A DNA stretch of 64,000 nucleotides from Methanobrevibacter sp. UBA412 (GCA_002495685.1 DAGJ01000004.1:75134-139133); one strand, 5' to 3'. Positions 19,101-27,538 are shown, counted from the stretch's first letter. Notes: a model not told the origin generated them from the sequence alone. Made by a program: numbers and translations.

Positions 19101-20326
19101 GTGCTACAGGAACATTAACTTTAGCTGACACTATTTTATTGGTTAATCGGATTATTGCTTATGTGAATACTAATAACGCTTTACCAAATTTTGATAAAAG
19201 TTCTAGTATTGGTCAAATTAGTTTTGAATCATATACTTATGCTTTCTCAAAAATGTTAGTATTTGTTAATACTAATGCACGTTTACCTAACTCTGTATCT
19301 TTTGATTCTTCAACTGTTAAAGGTGTTTTAAGTTCTAATTCAACTAATTCAACTAATAAAGTTTATGTTTCAATAGCGGATGTTATTAGTGCTGCTGAAA
19401 GAGTTCAAGCATTTATTGTAAAAAATGGTAAATTGCCATTATATACAACATTAAATGGTGTTCAATATGAGGAATCTAGATTTGCATATTTAATGGCGAC
19501 TGCATTGCTAAAAATTAGTGCAGGGCAAACTGATAATATTGCAGTTGCTGATGTATCTAGTGCACCAAACTCTGCAGGTGATAATTTAACTGGTCAATTA
19601 TCAAGTACTCAATATTTAGCTTTAGCTTCAAGAATAATTGAATTTGTAAATGCAAATGGTTACACACCTAACTTTGATTCATCAAATGGTTTAGGTAAAA
19701 TATCCTATGATAATTATGTTTACATATTTGCTAATATCTTAACAAGCTATGCAAGTACTAATACTTTACCTACAAGTATTAGTGTAAATACTAGTATTAT
19801 TACTACAAGCTCATCTTCTAGTTCTAGCGATTCTGGATCTGGTTTAAATGAGAAAGGTGATGGTACTGATACTTCAAAATATCTTGTTGCAACTAATAAT
19901 TGTGAAGTAAATAATGCACAAATTAAAGCTTTAGCTGCTAGTTTAACTAGTGGTTTAACATCTTCTCTTGCTAAGGCTACTGCAATATTTAATTATGTAC
20001 GTGATGAAATCACTTACAGTTTTTATGCTAATACTAAATATGGTGCTGTTGGTACTCTTAATGCAGGTAAAGGTAATTGTGTAGATCATGCACACCTTGT
20101 AATTGCTTTATGTCGTGCTGCTGGAATTCCTGCTAGATACGTTCATGGTAAAAATTGTGTATTTAGTAGTGGACTTGTAACAGGTCATGTATGGGCACAA
20201 ATATATGTTGATGGTGTTTGGAAAGTAGCAGATGCTACCAGTAAACGTAATAGTTTAGGGAATATTGTGAATTGGAATACTGGTAGTTTTACTTTAGCTG
20301 GTATTTATAGTTCATTAAGTTTTTAA
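16103..20326 (+). CDS. Giant pseudomurein-binding surface protein with endoisopeptidase-like domain
   Basis: The frame is open from 16094, but the first ATG/GTG/TTG within it are far downstream. A signal peptide (KTLLVVLLVSCFVSISGVCA) is encoded at once, so translation must begin near 16103. There ATT follows gaggtga (16092-16098). With that start the protein has 1,407 residues. Domain order: signal peptide (1-26), Asn/Ser linker, three Ig-like repeats (about 104-210, 213-310, 313-408), a glycosidase-like TIM-barrel region (about 413-672, with DYIRYEG), two pseudomurein-binding repeats, a CxxC/CxxC cluster (about 855-888), four more such repeats (about 926-1233), a Ser linker, and a transglutaminase-like domain with the triad Cys1326 (GNCVD), His1362 (GHVWAQ), Asp1377 (ADATS). 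The end resembles pseudomurein endoisopeptidases (C71, PeiW/PeiP type). A cell-wall autolysin or remodelling enzyme is likely. Confidence 0.85.
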   Translation: MSIGSKTLLVVLLVSCFVSISGVCATELNNQTSIESSDNGISNSNQITIDNNSSLSTGSSNSNILTSNANGNDDSNYTTNNDNNLKSSNAVISLSNSDSSNINTILTGYNFTEIYGQGLNYTVLLTQADGTPVIGQHIALNLTNPSNGLSKIYWATTDLQGKAYLQINLFPNDYTAKASFGGFTTRNNVTYNPSTASTNSITVYSATTNLTSTIINVNPYTAVLGQNGYFNFTLVDVSGNPISGQTVYLTLSKGSASKVYTIVTDSTGKGSMLIGLGAGTYTAELNYKGNSKYLASAASTSITITNNNVNIKDTVISGTTGSIQYGSNYEVVLLDSNGNPVSGQTIYFTISKGTTNVTYSNVTNSKGIAYLKLNLASGAYNMTYSFEGSNTYAPISGTSSFSIYETVTSVSGNALWLFGKNMYSVDLDNLKNNGVNAIFLSYGAFSLYTKSAIESWISTASSKGIDVYIWMQILHENGSFYNPVISSTGAINTTLLDSKVNDAITYASTSGIKGVLLDYIRYEGNAYQYNGSTAAINTFVSELTKAIKTVNSNLIVAGTIMPETTSGAYYYGQDVSQLGQYLDVLMPMLYKGNYGKTSTWITSTTKWYVQNGAGALVWAALQGYKSDNDVTLLSATELANDVQAAYDGGACGVSVFRYGLTNIINFTNYESIVNNNETTISIDLIGSAATSLKDLIEKDYEGQIPEYVGINGVKYTTPQFLYFLSTAIAEINNGSTANIPIISISGPSGSKGTSVLSNMNKTDYLSLANSISNYMSSTNSANPGISSNIGVIQYNTIVYTFTKVMAYYYNHKTLPASVVVTDISDNYYINVIARPSASNYTGFKYAYYNTTFINYCPDCDLYGTLLINPKNVSEVELTCAICDSDYCAVTGKEKIVGSTKVLTKVGVNVLVNATSDNSTDNGSDIVGSLSINDIKSIANTVSQSVLSTGYLPSSVTYNGVEYTIAQVSYLMGQAILNINSGNNNAVDFVDVNSPNNSTGSATGTLTLADTILLVNRIIAYVNTNNALPNFDKSSSIGQISFESYTYAFSKMLVFVNTNARLPNSVSFDSSTVKGVLSSNSTNSTNKVYVSIADVISAAERVQAFIVKNGKLPLYTTLNGVQYEESRFAYLMATALLKISAGQTDNIAVADVSSAPNSAGDNLTGQLSSTQYLALASRIIEFVNANGYTPNFDSSNGLGKISYDNYVYIFANILTSYASTNTLPTSISVNTSIITTSSSSSSSDSGSGLNEKGDGTDTSKYLVATNNCEVNNAQIKALAASLTSGLTSSLAKATAIFNYVRDEITYSFYANTKYGAVGTLNAGKGNCVDHAHLVIALCRAAGIPARYVHGKNCVFSSGLVTGHVWAQIYVDGVWKVADATSKRNSLGNIVNWNTGSFTLAGIYSSLSF

Positions 20327-20436
20327 ACACAAAATTTATTTTAAGCAATTTTTAAGGAATGAATAATTATTCTTCCTTAAAACCTTTTTTTATATTATTT
20401 TTTTTATTGTTTTGATTTTCATACATTAATTAAAAG

Positions 20437-20463
20437 TTTAGGTTAACCAAAACTTTTATATAC
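20437..20463 (+). promoter_or_regulatory. Candidate DtxR-type operator touching BRE/TATA
   Basis: tttaggttaaccaaaa (20437-20452) contains the perfect palindrome ggttaacc and resembles half-sites of DtxR/IdeR/MntR boxes (TTAGGTTA...). It ends three bases before the TATA box ttttatata (20455-20463). A repressor bound there would block TBP/TFB. The gene downstream is itself a DtxR-family regulator, so autoregulation is likely (inference). Confidence 0.5.
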
Positions 20464-20521
20464 TTTATTTTATAATATATCTACTATTTAAAAAAATTTC
20501 AAGAGGGTATTAATCAATAAA

Positions 20522-21241
20522 ATGTCAACAAAAGATATTAGTGAAAATATAGAAGAATACTTAGAAGTTTTATACAAAGAGGGGAAAAACAAAAACCATG
20601 TATCCACTACCACAATTTCCAAAAACCTAAATATAGCACCAGGTAGTGTAACTCAAATGCTAAAAAAGTTAGAACAATTAGGATACATTAAATATATACC
20701 ATACAAAGGTGCAATATTAACCGATAAAGGATTAACAGTATCTCAAAAAATTACACGCAAACATAGAATACTTGAAAGATTCTTAAAAGATATTCTTAAA
20801 ATAAAAGATGAAAATGTTCACTTAGAAGCATGTGCAATGGAACATGCATTATCAGATGAAGCAGAAAGAGCATTATGTCACATGTTAAAATATCCCGATG
20901 TATGTCCAGATAATCATTTAATCCCTCCGTGCCACTTCGACTTTGAAAACTGTGAAGAATGTATGCAAAACACAAAAGATATTGCAGAAGTAGGAATAAG
21001 AAATGAAAATCTTATAAGTATAATTGATCTCTTACCAAAACAAAAAGGCACAGTTTTATTCATAAGAGGAGATGAAGAAACATTAACAAAAATATTAAGT
21101 CAAGGCATAGCAATAGGAACAGAAATTTCATTCAATAAAAAAGATGAAACAAGCAATGTCATAAATATCCTGGTTAATTCTAAACAAAAAATATTAAAAC
21201 CAGAAATCTCAAACAATATCTTTATAAAAATAGAAAACTAA
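20522..21241 (+). CDS. DtxR/MntR-family metal-dependent transcriptional regulator
   Basis: 239 residues. N-terminal winged helix (EEYLEVLYKEG, TTTISKNLNIAPGSVTQMLKKLEQLGYI, LTDKG), metal-binding dimerisation domain (EACAMEHALSDEAERALCHML), and a C-terminal FeoA/SH3-like domain (GTVLFIRGDEETLTKILSQGIAIGTEI). Between them are Cys residues CPDNHLIPPC and CEEC, a metal-site pattern seen in archaeal members. The class senses Fe2+ or Mn2+ and represses uptake genes. No iron or manganese transporter lies next to it; the palindrome at 20441-20448 is its probable own operator. Confidence 0.9.
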   Translation: MSTKDISENIEEYLEVLYKEGKNKNHVSTTTISKNLNIAPGSVTQMLKKLEQLGYIKYIPYKGAILTDKGLTVSQKITRKHRILERFLKDILKIKDENVHLEACAMEHALSDEAERALCHMLKYPDVCPDNHLIPPCHFDFENCEECMQNTKDIAEVGIRNENLISIIDLLPKQKGTVLFIRGDEETLTKILSQGIAIGTEISFNKKDETSNVINILVNSKQKILKPEISNNIFIKIEN

Positions 21242-21466
21242 ATAATAATAGTTAAATAAAATTTTCACCATTTAATTTAACAACCATTTAAAAGTTTTTA
21301 AAGAAAAAATAATTATAAAACCACCCACTTATCTTTAAAAATTTTTATAAGTATAAAAGAATAAACAAATAAATTAATTAAAAAATTTTTTCTTAACTAA
21401 TTCTTATAATAAAAAAATGATAATGAAATAATTTTTAACAATAATAAAAAAAGGTTGTACTTTAAT

Positions 21467-21982
21467 ATGCGTGCCGACTTATTTGATAAAACAGTAACAA
21501 TAAAAATAGATAATGAAAGTAAAAGAGCCATAAGCTTCAATCAAAAAAGTGGATTTGGGAAATTAAGTGAAGATAAATTAGAATTATCTCTAATAGAAGC
21601 ATTATACTTAATGGAAAATGGAAGAATAGACATTTATAAAAACAATCAAAAATGTACTCAAGACCAAATCTTAACTTTAATTAAAAACCAAGATTTATTT
21701 GGAAAATATATAGTATATAAAGATTTAAAAGATAGAGGATATATTATAAAAACCGGATTTAAATATGGATCTGAATTCAGATTATACGATCGGGGAAGAC
21801 AACCAGGTGCAGGACATTCTGACTATTTAGTTAAAGTATTATATGAATCTTATGACATACACGCATTAGACTTTGCAAGCTATATAAGAGTAGCACATGG
21901 TGTTAATAAGAAATTATTACTTGCAGTAGTAGACGAAGACCACGATATAACATATTATAATGTAGAATGGACAAGACCATAA
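21467..21982 (+). CDS. endA: tRNA-splicing endonuclease EndA
   Basis: 171 residues, typical of the homotetrameric archaeal enzyme that cuts bulge-helix-bulge introns in tRNA. The catalytic half shows YKDLKDRGYIIKTGFKYG, the Tyr of FRLYDRG, the His of AGHSDYLV and the Lys of VNKKLLLAVVDE: the Y/H/K triad in order. I take the ATG at 21467; aagg at 21451-21454 precedes it, and a TTG at 21455 is an alternative. It ends 20 bp before trpS, whose Shine-Dalgarno lies in the gap; the two are likely cotranscribed. Confidence 0.92.
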   Translation: MRADLFDKTVTIKIDNESKRAISFNQKSGFGKLSEDKLELSLIEALYLMENGRIDIYKNNQKCTQDQILTLIKNQDLFGKYIVYKDLKDRGYIIKTGFKYGSEFRLYDRGRQPGAGHSDYLVKVLYESYDIHALDFASYIRVAHGVNKKLLLAVVDEDHDITYYNVEWTRP

Positions 21983-22002
21983 AAAAAGGAGGTAAAATTT
22001 TC

Positions 22003-23094
22003 ATGTTAATAGACCCATGGGCATCATCACAAGTAGATTATGATAAACTTGTAAACCAATTCGGAATAAAAAAATTCCAAGATATTATAGGAAAAATAAA
22101 TGAACCCTCAAGATTAATGAGAAGAGGAGTAATATTCGGACACAGAGACTATGATAAAATAATACCATTAGCAAACCAAAAAAAAGAATTTGCAGTAGTG
22201 ACTGGAATGATGCCAAGTGGACAAATGCATATAGGACACAAAATGGTAGTGGACCAATTAAAATGGTATGCGGATAAAGGTGCAACATTATCATTACCTA
22301 TTGCAGATATGGAATCATATGCAGCAAGAGGAATAAGTTTAGAAAAAGCAAAAGACATAGCAATAAACGAATACTTAACAAATTATATAGCATTAGGATT
22401 GGACTTAACTAATGAAAAAATAAATGTTTATTTACAATCACAAAATAACTTATTAAAAGATTTAACATTCAAAATCAGTAAAAGATCCAATTTCAATGAA
22501 ATGAAAGCAATTTATGGATTCACACAATCCACAAATTTAGCACATTTATATGCACCACTAACACAAGTAGCAGACATATTACTCCCACAAATACCTGAAA
22601 ATGGAGGGCCAAAACAAGTCGTTGTACCTGTAGGTGTTGATCAAGACCCTCATATTAGATTAACACGTGATATTGCGGATAAAATGAATGAAGAATACAA
22701 ATTCAAACCACCAGCAAGCACATACCACAGATTCCTCACAGGATTAACTGGTGGAAAAATGTCAAGTAGTAAACCAAAAACTGCAATATATTTAAATGAT
22801 ACACCAAAACAGGCTGAAAAGAAAGTAAAAACAGCAAAAACAGGTGGAAGAGAAAGTTTACAAGAACAAAAAGAATTAGGTGGAAAACCAGATGAATGTG
22901 TAATTTATGAAATGTTAGTATACCACCTCATTGATTCTGATAAGGAATTAAATAAAATCCATGAAGATTGTAAAAATGGAACATTACTTTGTGGAGCTTG
23001 TAAAGCAAGAACCAGTCAATTAATGAAAGAATTCTTTGAAGACTTACATGAAAAACAACCAGAAGCAAAAGAAATAGCTAAAACACTATTCTAA
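22003..23094 (+). CDS. trpS: Tryptophan--tRNA ligase
   Basis: 363 residues, class I aminoacyl-tRNA synthetase. The HIGH signature is literally MHIGH (in GMMPSGQMHIGHK), KMSSS is GGKMSSSKPKTA, and the archaeal/eukaryal TrpRS region VPVGVDQDPHIRLTRD is present. Near the C-terminus CGACKARTSQLM is typical of archaeal TrpRS. ATG at 22003 chosen because of the strong Shine-Dalgarno aaaggaggt (21986-21994); an upstream in-frame start inside endA is unlikely. Confidence 0.96.
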   Translation: MLIDPWASSQVDYDKLVNQFGIKKFQDIIGKINEPSRLMRRGVIFGHRDYDKIIPLANQKKEFAVVTGMMPSGQMHIGHKMVVDQLKWYADKGATLSLPIADMESYAARGISLEKAKDIAINEYLTNYIALGLDLTNEKINVYLQSQNNLLKDLTFKISKRSNFNEMKAIYGFTQSTNLAHLYAPLTQVADILLPQIPENGGPKQVVVPVGVDQDPHIRLTRDIADKMNEEYKFKPPASTYHRFLTGLTGGKMSSSKPKTAIYLNDTPKQAEKKVKTAKTGGRESLQEQKELGGKPDECVIYEMLVYHLIDSDKELNKIHEDCKNGTLLCGACKARTSQLMKEFFEDLHEKQPEAKEIAKTLF

Positions 23095-23117
23095 AAATAA
23101 TAAAGGTTTTTAATATA

Positions 23118-23828
23118 ATGACAAATATAAAAAATTATCTAAAAATAATTGGAAGAGAAGTAAAAGCGGCATTCACTGAAAATAAATATATAATTTTAAT
23201 AATAGCTGCAATATTTATAATCACAGCACTTATAGGGTTTTTCTTTGCAGCAAACTTACAAACATTGATGAATCCAGTAGTTCAAACTTTCCAACAAAGA
23301 ATTAGTTCAGGACAAGTAACATTAACTACTCATAGTTTATACTACAATAATGTAATAGCTACATTAACAATATATGTGGGATCATTACTAATGGGTGTAT
23401 TTGGAATATTAGCTATAATTGTAAATGCATTACTAATAGGATTTTATGCTGCAATATACAATGCACATAACCAAATAATATTATATTTATTACTTATACT
23501 CCCTCATGGAATATTTGAAATTCCTGCATTAGTTATAGCAAGTTCTGGTGGATTTGTAATGTTAGCATTTATTATAAAATTCTTAATTAATTTAATATCT
23601 CCAGATTATACTTATACTGAAATATTTGATCCAGTATACAACCAAGATAAAATTACATTAAAAGAAACACTTAAAATGTCTTGGAGAAAAAATGGTAAAA
23701 TGCTTAAACAATCTATAATTTTACTTATTGTTGCAGTAGTGCTTTTAATGATTGCAGCATTTGTTGAAGCTAATATCACTAAACCTTTAGCTTTCACAAT
23801 TTTTAAATATTTCTTTGGATCTGTATAA
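23118..23828 (+). CDS. SpoIIM/DUF95 family membrane protein
   Basis: 236 residues with about five transmembrane segments (near 25-45, 78-112, 118-140, 145-165, 197-218). The segment LLILPHGIFEIPALVIASS is the signature of the stage II sporulation protein M family, in which the His/Glu lie in a membrane helix. In archaea the family's role is unknown. It starts 23 bp behind trpS and is probably the last gene of the endA-trpS unit. Confidence 0.85.
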   Translation: MTNIKNYLKIIGREVKAAFTENKYIILIIAAIFIITALIGFFFAANLQTLMNPVVQTFQQRISSGQVTLTTHSLYYNNVIATLTIYVGSLLMGVFGILAIIVNALLIGFYAAIYNAHNQIILYLLLILPHGIFEIPALVIASSGGFVMLAFIIKFLINLISPDYTYTEIFDPVYNQDKITLKETLKMSWRKNGKMLKQSIILLIVAVVLLMIAAFVEANITKPLAFTIFKYFFGSV

Positions 23829-24048
23829 AAAATAAATCTCTAATAATTTATTTTTTTATTTTTCTTTTAATTTCAAATACTTATTTTCAACTTTTATTAA
23901 ATCTTTAAGCTTAAAAATATCATAATAAAAAATTTTTTTTAAATTTTGAATAGTTTTTTATATTATGAAAAAATGAAATAACAAATGAAGTATTATTAAT
24001 TTTATTTAATAAAATCTTACAAAAAAAATATTTTGAAAGTGATAAAAA

Positions 24049-25248
24049 ATGATAAGATGTGTATCCTGTGGAGAAGAATATGATGATGATGAAATCATCT
24101 ACAATTGTAAAAAATGTGGTTCAATCTTAGAAGTTGTAACAGAAGATTATGATATTCCAAAAGAAACATTTGAAGGTAGAAGAGATAATTTATGGAAATA
24201 TAAAGAATTTTTACCTGTTGATGCTGATAAAAAAGTTTCTCTTGATGAAGGGGGAACACCTTTTGTCTCATGCCCTACTTTAGGTGAAGAATTAGGTATA
24301 GATTTATATGTTAAAGTTGAAGGTTCTAATCCTACTGGAAGTTTTAAAGATCGTGGAATGACTCTCGGTATGACTAAAGCAATGGAACTTGGTGTTGATA
24401 CTGTTGGATGTGCAAGTACTGGTAATACCTCAGCATCTCTTTCAGCTTATGCTGCTCGTGCTGGAAAACGTTGTATTGTATTCTTACCTTCAGGTAAAGT
24501 TGCTCTTGGTAAATTAGCTCAAGCAATGTTCCATGGTGCAGAAGTAGTAAGTATAGATGGAAACTTTGATGAAGCATTAAAAGCTATGACACAATTAGCT
24601 GAAGAAAAATATTTATACTTATTAAATAGTATTAACCCATACAGATTAGAAGGACAAAAAACTATAGGTTATGAAGTTGTAGATCATCTTGGTTGGGAAT
24701 CTCCTGATCGTATTGTTTTACCTGTTGGTAATGCAGGTAATATTTCAGCTATATGGAAAGGTGTATCAGAATTCCATGAAGCTGGTTTTATTGATGATTT
24801 ACCTATGATGACAGGAATCCAAGCAGAAGGAGCATGTCCAATAGTTAATGCTTTCAATCAACATACTATGAAAATGACTCCAGTTGAAAATCCTGAAACT
24901 GTTGCTACTGCTATACGTATTGGTGCACCTGTAAGTAGTATTAAAGCTTTACATGCAATATATGATAGTAATGGATTTGCTCAAACTGTTTCTGATGATG
25001 AAATTTTAGCAGCTCAATTAGAACTGGCACGTAAAGAAGGGGTTGGTGTTGAACCTGCTAGTGCTGCAAGTATTGCTGGGGTTAAACGTTTAGTTAATGA
25101 AGGTGAAATTGATAAAGGTGAAAAAGTAGTATGTATTGTCACTGGACATTTACTTAAAGATCCTAATACTGCTATTAATGCTTGTACTAAACCTAAGGAA
25201 GTTAGTGCAGATTTAAATAAAATTAAAGAACTTTTACTTAATAAGTAA
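24049..25248 (+). CDS. thrC: Threonine synthase
   Basis: 399 residues, PLP enzyme converting O-phosphohomoserine to threonine. N-terminal zinc-ribbon-like CVSCGEEY ... CKKCGS, as in many archaeal ThrC; the PLP lysine lies in NPTGSFKDRGM; the pyridoxal-phosphate loop is LPVGNAGNIS and the C-terminal EPASAASIAG is standard. Monocistronic, with its own promoter region and the Shine-Dalgarno gaaagtgat near 24034. Confidence 0.95.
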   Translation: MIRCVSCGEEYDDDEIIYNCKKCGSILEVVTEDYDIPKETFEGRRDNLWKYKEFLPVDADKKVSLDEGGTPFVSCPTLGEELGIDLYVKVEGSNPTGSFKDRGMTLGMTKAMELGVDTVGCASTGNTSASLSAYAARAGKRCIVFLPSGKVALGKLAQAMFHGAEVVSIDGNFDEALKAMTQLAEEKYLYLLNSINPYRLEGQKTIGYEVVDHLGWESPDRIVLPVGNAGNISAIWKGVSEFHEAGFIDDLPMMTGIQAEGACPIVNAFNQHTMKMTPVENPETVATAIRIGAPVSSIKALHAIYDSNGFAQTVSDDEILAAQLELARKEGVGVEPASAASIAGVKRLVNEGEIDKGEKVVCIVTGHLLKDPNTAINACTKPKEVSADLNKIKELLLNK

Positions 25249-25360
25249 TTTTCTATTTTCCTTTATTTTTTCTATTTTTTTTAATTAATTGTATCTTTAT
25301 AATAATTTTAAATATTTTTTAGCTAGAATATTTACTCTTAAGCCCTATTTTTTCGATATA

Positions 25361-25370
25361 TTTATATATA
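25361..25370 (+). promoter_or_regulatory. TATA box of the histone gene
   Basis: tttatatata lies 41 bases before the histone ATG, implying a start near 25390-25395 and a leader of about 20 bases that contains the Shine-Dalgarno gaggtga (25399-25405). Confidence 0.6.
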
Positions 25371-25410
25371 AGAAATTATTATATTTATTACTAAAAATGA
25401 GGTGAAAAAT

Positions 25411-25617
25411 ATGAGTGAATTACCAATTGCCCCAATAGGCAGAATTTTAAAAAAAGCTGGTGCTGAAAGAGTATCTGATGATGCAAAAATTGCATTAGCT
25501 GAAGTAATCGAAGAATGTGGAGAAGGTATCTCTCAAAAAGCTGTTGGATATGCTCGCCACGCTGGTAGAAAAACTGTAAAAGCTGAAGATATTAAATTAG
25601 CAACTAAAACTTGCTAA
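25411..25617 (+). CDS. Archaeal histone (HMf family)
   Basis: 68-residue histone-fold protein: [54 protein letters not shown]. The conserved RKTVKAEDI loop and the PIGRI start are diagnostic. It packs DNA as dimers and longer stacks. The ATG at 25411 is set by gaggtga eight bases upstream, which also contains an unlikely GTG start. One or two Cys residues (EECGEG, KTC) are unusual but harmless for the fold. Confidence 0.97.
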   Translation: MSELPIAPIGRILKKAGAERVSDDAKIALAEVIEECGEGISQKAVGYARHAGRKTVKAEDIKLATKTC

Positions 25618-25981
25618 GTTTATTTAATATTTAGGATTAATGAAGATTTAATTATATTTTCATTTTTCCTTCCAACTTTTACTTTAAAATCTTTAATATT
25701 CTTTTTTTAATAAAAATTTTTAATCAAATTTATACTCTCTCTTTTTCATCATATAACCATAAAGTATATAATATCTGAAAACATAATTAATTATGTATAT
25801 CATTTAGATTTATTTTAATTTCTAATAAATAATAGATCATTACCCTAATTTTTTATAATAAAAATTTAATATTTTATTTAAAATAATTTCTTTTAATTTT
25901 AATTTAATCATTATTAATTTTTATCATATTTAGGTAATAATGCTGTAAGATAATACAGATAATAATTGGAAAATATATGTT
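25618..25981. other. Intergenic region, nothing recognised
   Basis: 364 AT-rich bases between the histone gene and a small membrane-protein gene. No open frame, RNA motif or clear repeat. Confidence 0.5.
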
Positions 25982-26449
25982 ATGAGTATAAAAAATAGAA
26001 TATGGAACCCTATGGCATTTTTCATAAGTTTATTTATGTCACTTTTAATGCCTCTTATAGTAGCAGTCCCTTTTGGTAATATGAGTTTATATACACTTTT
26101 CAGCCAATGGGTAATCAGATGGATAATAGCTTATTTTACAGTTAACTTAGTAGTTATTCCTGTAAGTTTAAGACTTGCGCAACACTTTTTCACATTCCCT
26201 CCACATGGTAAGTTATGGAATCCTGTGGCTTTCTTCATAAGTTTATGTGAATCATTTATAATGCCTTTTATATTAGCTTATGTATTTGGTGGAATGTCAT
26301 TAAGTATACTAATTTTTGGATGGCCGTTTAGATGGGTTGTTGCATACTTATTAGTAACTGCATTAGTAATGCCTTTAAGCATTAAATTAGCAGAATACTT
26401 CTTTAATTTTGAATTTCCTGGAAGAGTTCAATCCCCAGAAAGTTCATAA
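25982..26449 (+). CDS. Small membrane protein, duplicated DUF2798-like unit
   Basis: 155 residues, four transmembrane helices in two tandem halves. WNPMAFFISLFMSLLMPLI (about 8-26) is matched by WNPVAFFISLCESFIMPFI (about 80-98), and RWIIAYFTVNLVVIPVSLRLAQHFF by RWVVAYLLVTALVMPLSIKLAEYFF. This two-helix unit fits DUF2798-type proteins. No function is known. No Shine-Dalgarno is evident before the ATG, so it may be leaderless. A hairpin follows 26 bases after the stop. Confidence 0.7.
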   Translation: MSIKNRIWNPMAFFISLFMSLLMPLIVAVPFGNMSLYTLFSQWVIRWIIAYFTVNLVVIPVSLRLAQHFFTFPPHGKLWNPVAFFISLCESFIMPFILAYVFGGMSLSILIFGWPFRWVVAYLLVTALVMPLSIKLAEYFFNFEFPGRVQSPESS

Positions 26450-26474
26450 TTTCAAAATTTAATGAAAAAATTTA

Positions 26475-26509
26475 AATAATCCTATATAATACTTAATATA
26501 AGGATTATT
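26475..26509 (+). terminator. Hairpin behind the duplicated membrane-protein gene
   Basis: aataatcctatat (26475-26487) pairs with atata-a-ggattatt (26496-26509), one bulged A, 8-base loop. A T-rich stretch follows only after about 20 bases (near 26526), so its role as terminator is likely but not certain. Confidence 0.45.
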
Positions 26510-26767
26510 AAAAAATTTATTCACTCTTTTTTTAAATATTTTATAATCCTTAAAGAGTTAAGTATATAAGGTATAACAACTAAATTTAATATTGTCTAGT
26601 TCTCTAGAATTTATTTCATAAATCCTAAATTTTAGAAAATATATTATTAGCTAATTTTTACTAATAATATTCATTGAAAATATATAAACAAAAAAATAAA
26701 TTAATGGTTTATATTATTTAGTGATATGAATATAATTTCATGAGTTATAGATTAAAACTAAATATTT

Positions 26768-26877
26768 GTGACAATTTAATAAAATATTAAAAAAGTCACT
26801 GTTTTGATTATTATAACCACAGAAAAAATACTTATTTTAAAACTGTGCAGTTATAATAATTTGCCGATGGATGGCAA
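26768..26877 (+). promoter_or_regulatory. Structured 5' leader of the L7Ae operon
   Basis: Three inverted repeats precede the L7Ae gene: gtgac/gtcac (26768-26772, 26795-26799); attattataaccacag (26807-26822) with ctgtg-ca-gttataataat (26843-26860), a 16-bp stem with a 2-base bulge; and ttgcc/ggcaa around gatggat (26861-26877). Archaeal L7Ae is known to bind a kink-turn in its own leader and repress translation. The bulged stem or the ga-containing loop could be such a site, but I cannot show a full k-turn. Confidence 0.45.
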
Positions 26878-26913
26878 AAAATTCACGCCAGATGAAAAAG
26901 GAGGTAAATTAAT

Positions 26914-27282
26914 ATGGCAAACATTTATGTAAAATTTGACACCCCAGAAGAAATAGCTCAAAAAACCGAAGAAGCTTTAGAATCAGCAAAAAATACCGGA
27001 AAGGTAGCAAAAGGAACTAACGAAGTAACTAAATTTATTGAAAGAGGTGACGCAAAACTTGTCGTTATCGCTGAAGATGTAGATCCTGCTGAAATTGTAG
27101 CACATTTACCAGTACTCGCAGAAGAAAACGAAATTCCTTACGCATACTTACCAACTAAAGAAAAAGTCGGTGGAGCTGCAGGATTAAGCGTTGGAACCGC
27201 ATCAGCTTGTATCGTAGATGCAGGTGAAGCAGAAGATTTAGTAAACGAAATTGTTGAAAAAGTCGCTGAACTCAAAGAATAA
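26914..27282 (+). CDS. rpl7ae: Large-subunit ribosomal protein L7Ae
   Basis: 122 residues. Kink-turn-binding signature [25 protein letters not shown] and the loop [17 protein letters not shown]. It is part of the 50S subunit and of C/D and H/ACA RNPs and archaeal RNase P, so it is also the partner of the C/D RNA at 7975. Strong Shine-Dalgarno aaaggaggt (26897-26905). First gene of the translation cluster running to about 35.2 kb. Confidence 0.97.
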   Translation: MANIYVKFDTPEEIAQKTEEALESAKNTGKVAKGTNEVTKFIERGDAKLVVIAEDVDPAEIVAHLPVLAEENEIPYAYLPTKEKVGGAAGLSVGTASACIVDAGEAEDLVNEIVEKVAELKE

Positions 27283-27328
27283 TCACATTCTCTGTTTTCC
27301 AGTATAATATAAACAGGAGGATAAAAAA

Positions 27329-27538
27329 ATGAATGACGAAGGAGTTCCAGCAGAAGTCATAGAAGTTTTACACAGAACTGGTATGACTGGAGAAATCATG
27401 CAAGTAAAATGCAGAATTCTCGATGGAAGAGACAAAGGAAGAATTTTAACAAGAAACATCATGGGCCCTGTACGTAAGGGAGATGTTTTGATGTTACTCG
27501 ACACAATTAGAGAAGCTAAAGAAATTAGAACCCCATAA
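27329..27538 (+). CDS. rps28e: Small-subunit ribosomal protein S28e
   Basis: 69 residues with the S28e core [22 protein letters not shown] and the conserved terminal EAKEIR. It sits 46 bp behind L7Ae with Shine-Dalgarno caggagg (27315-27321), the normal archaeal order L7Ae-S28e-L24e-Ndk. Confidence 0.97.
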   Translation: MNDEGVPAEVIEVLHRTGMTGEIMQVKCRILDGRDKGRILTRNIMGPVRKGDVLMLLDTIREAKEIRTP

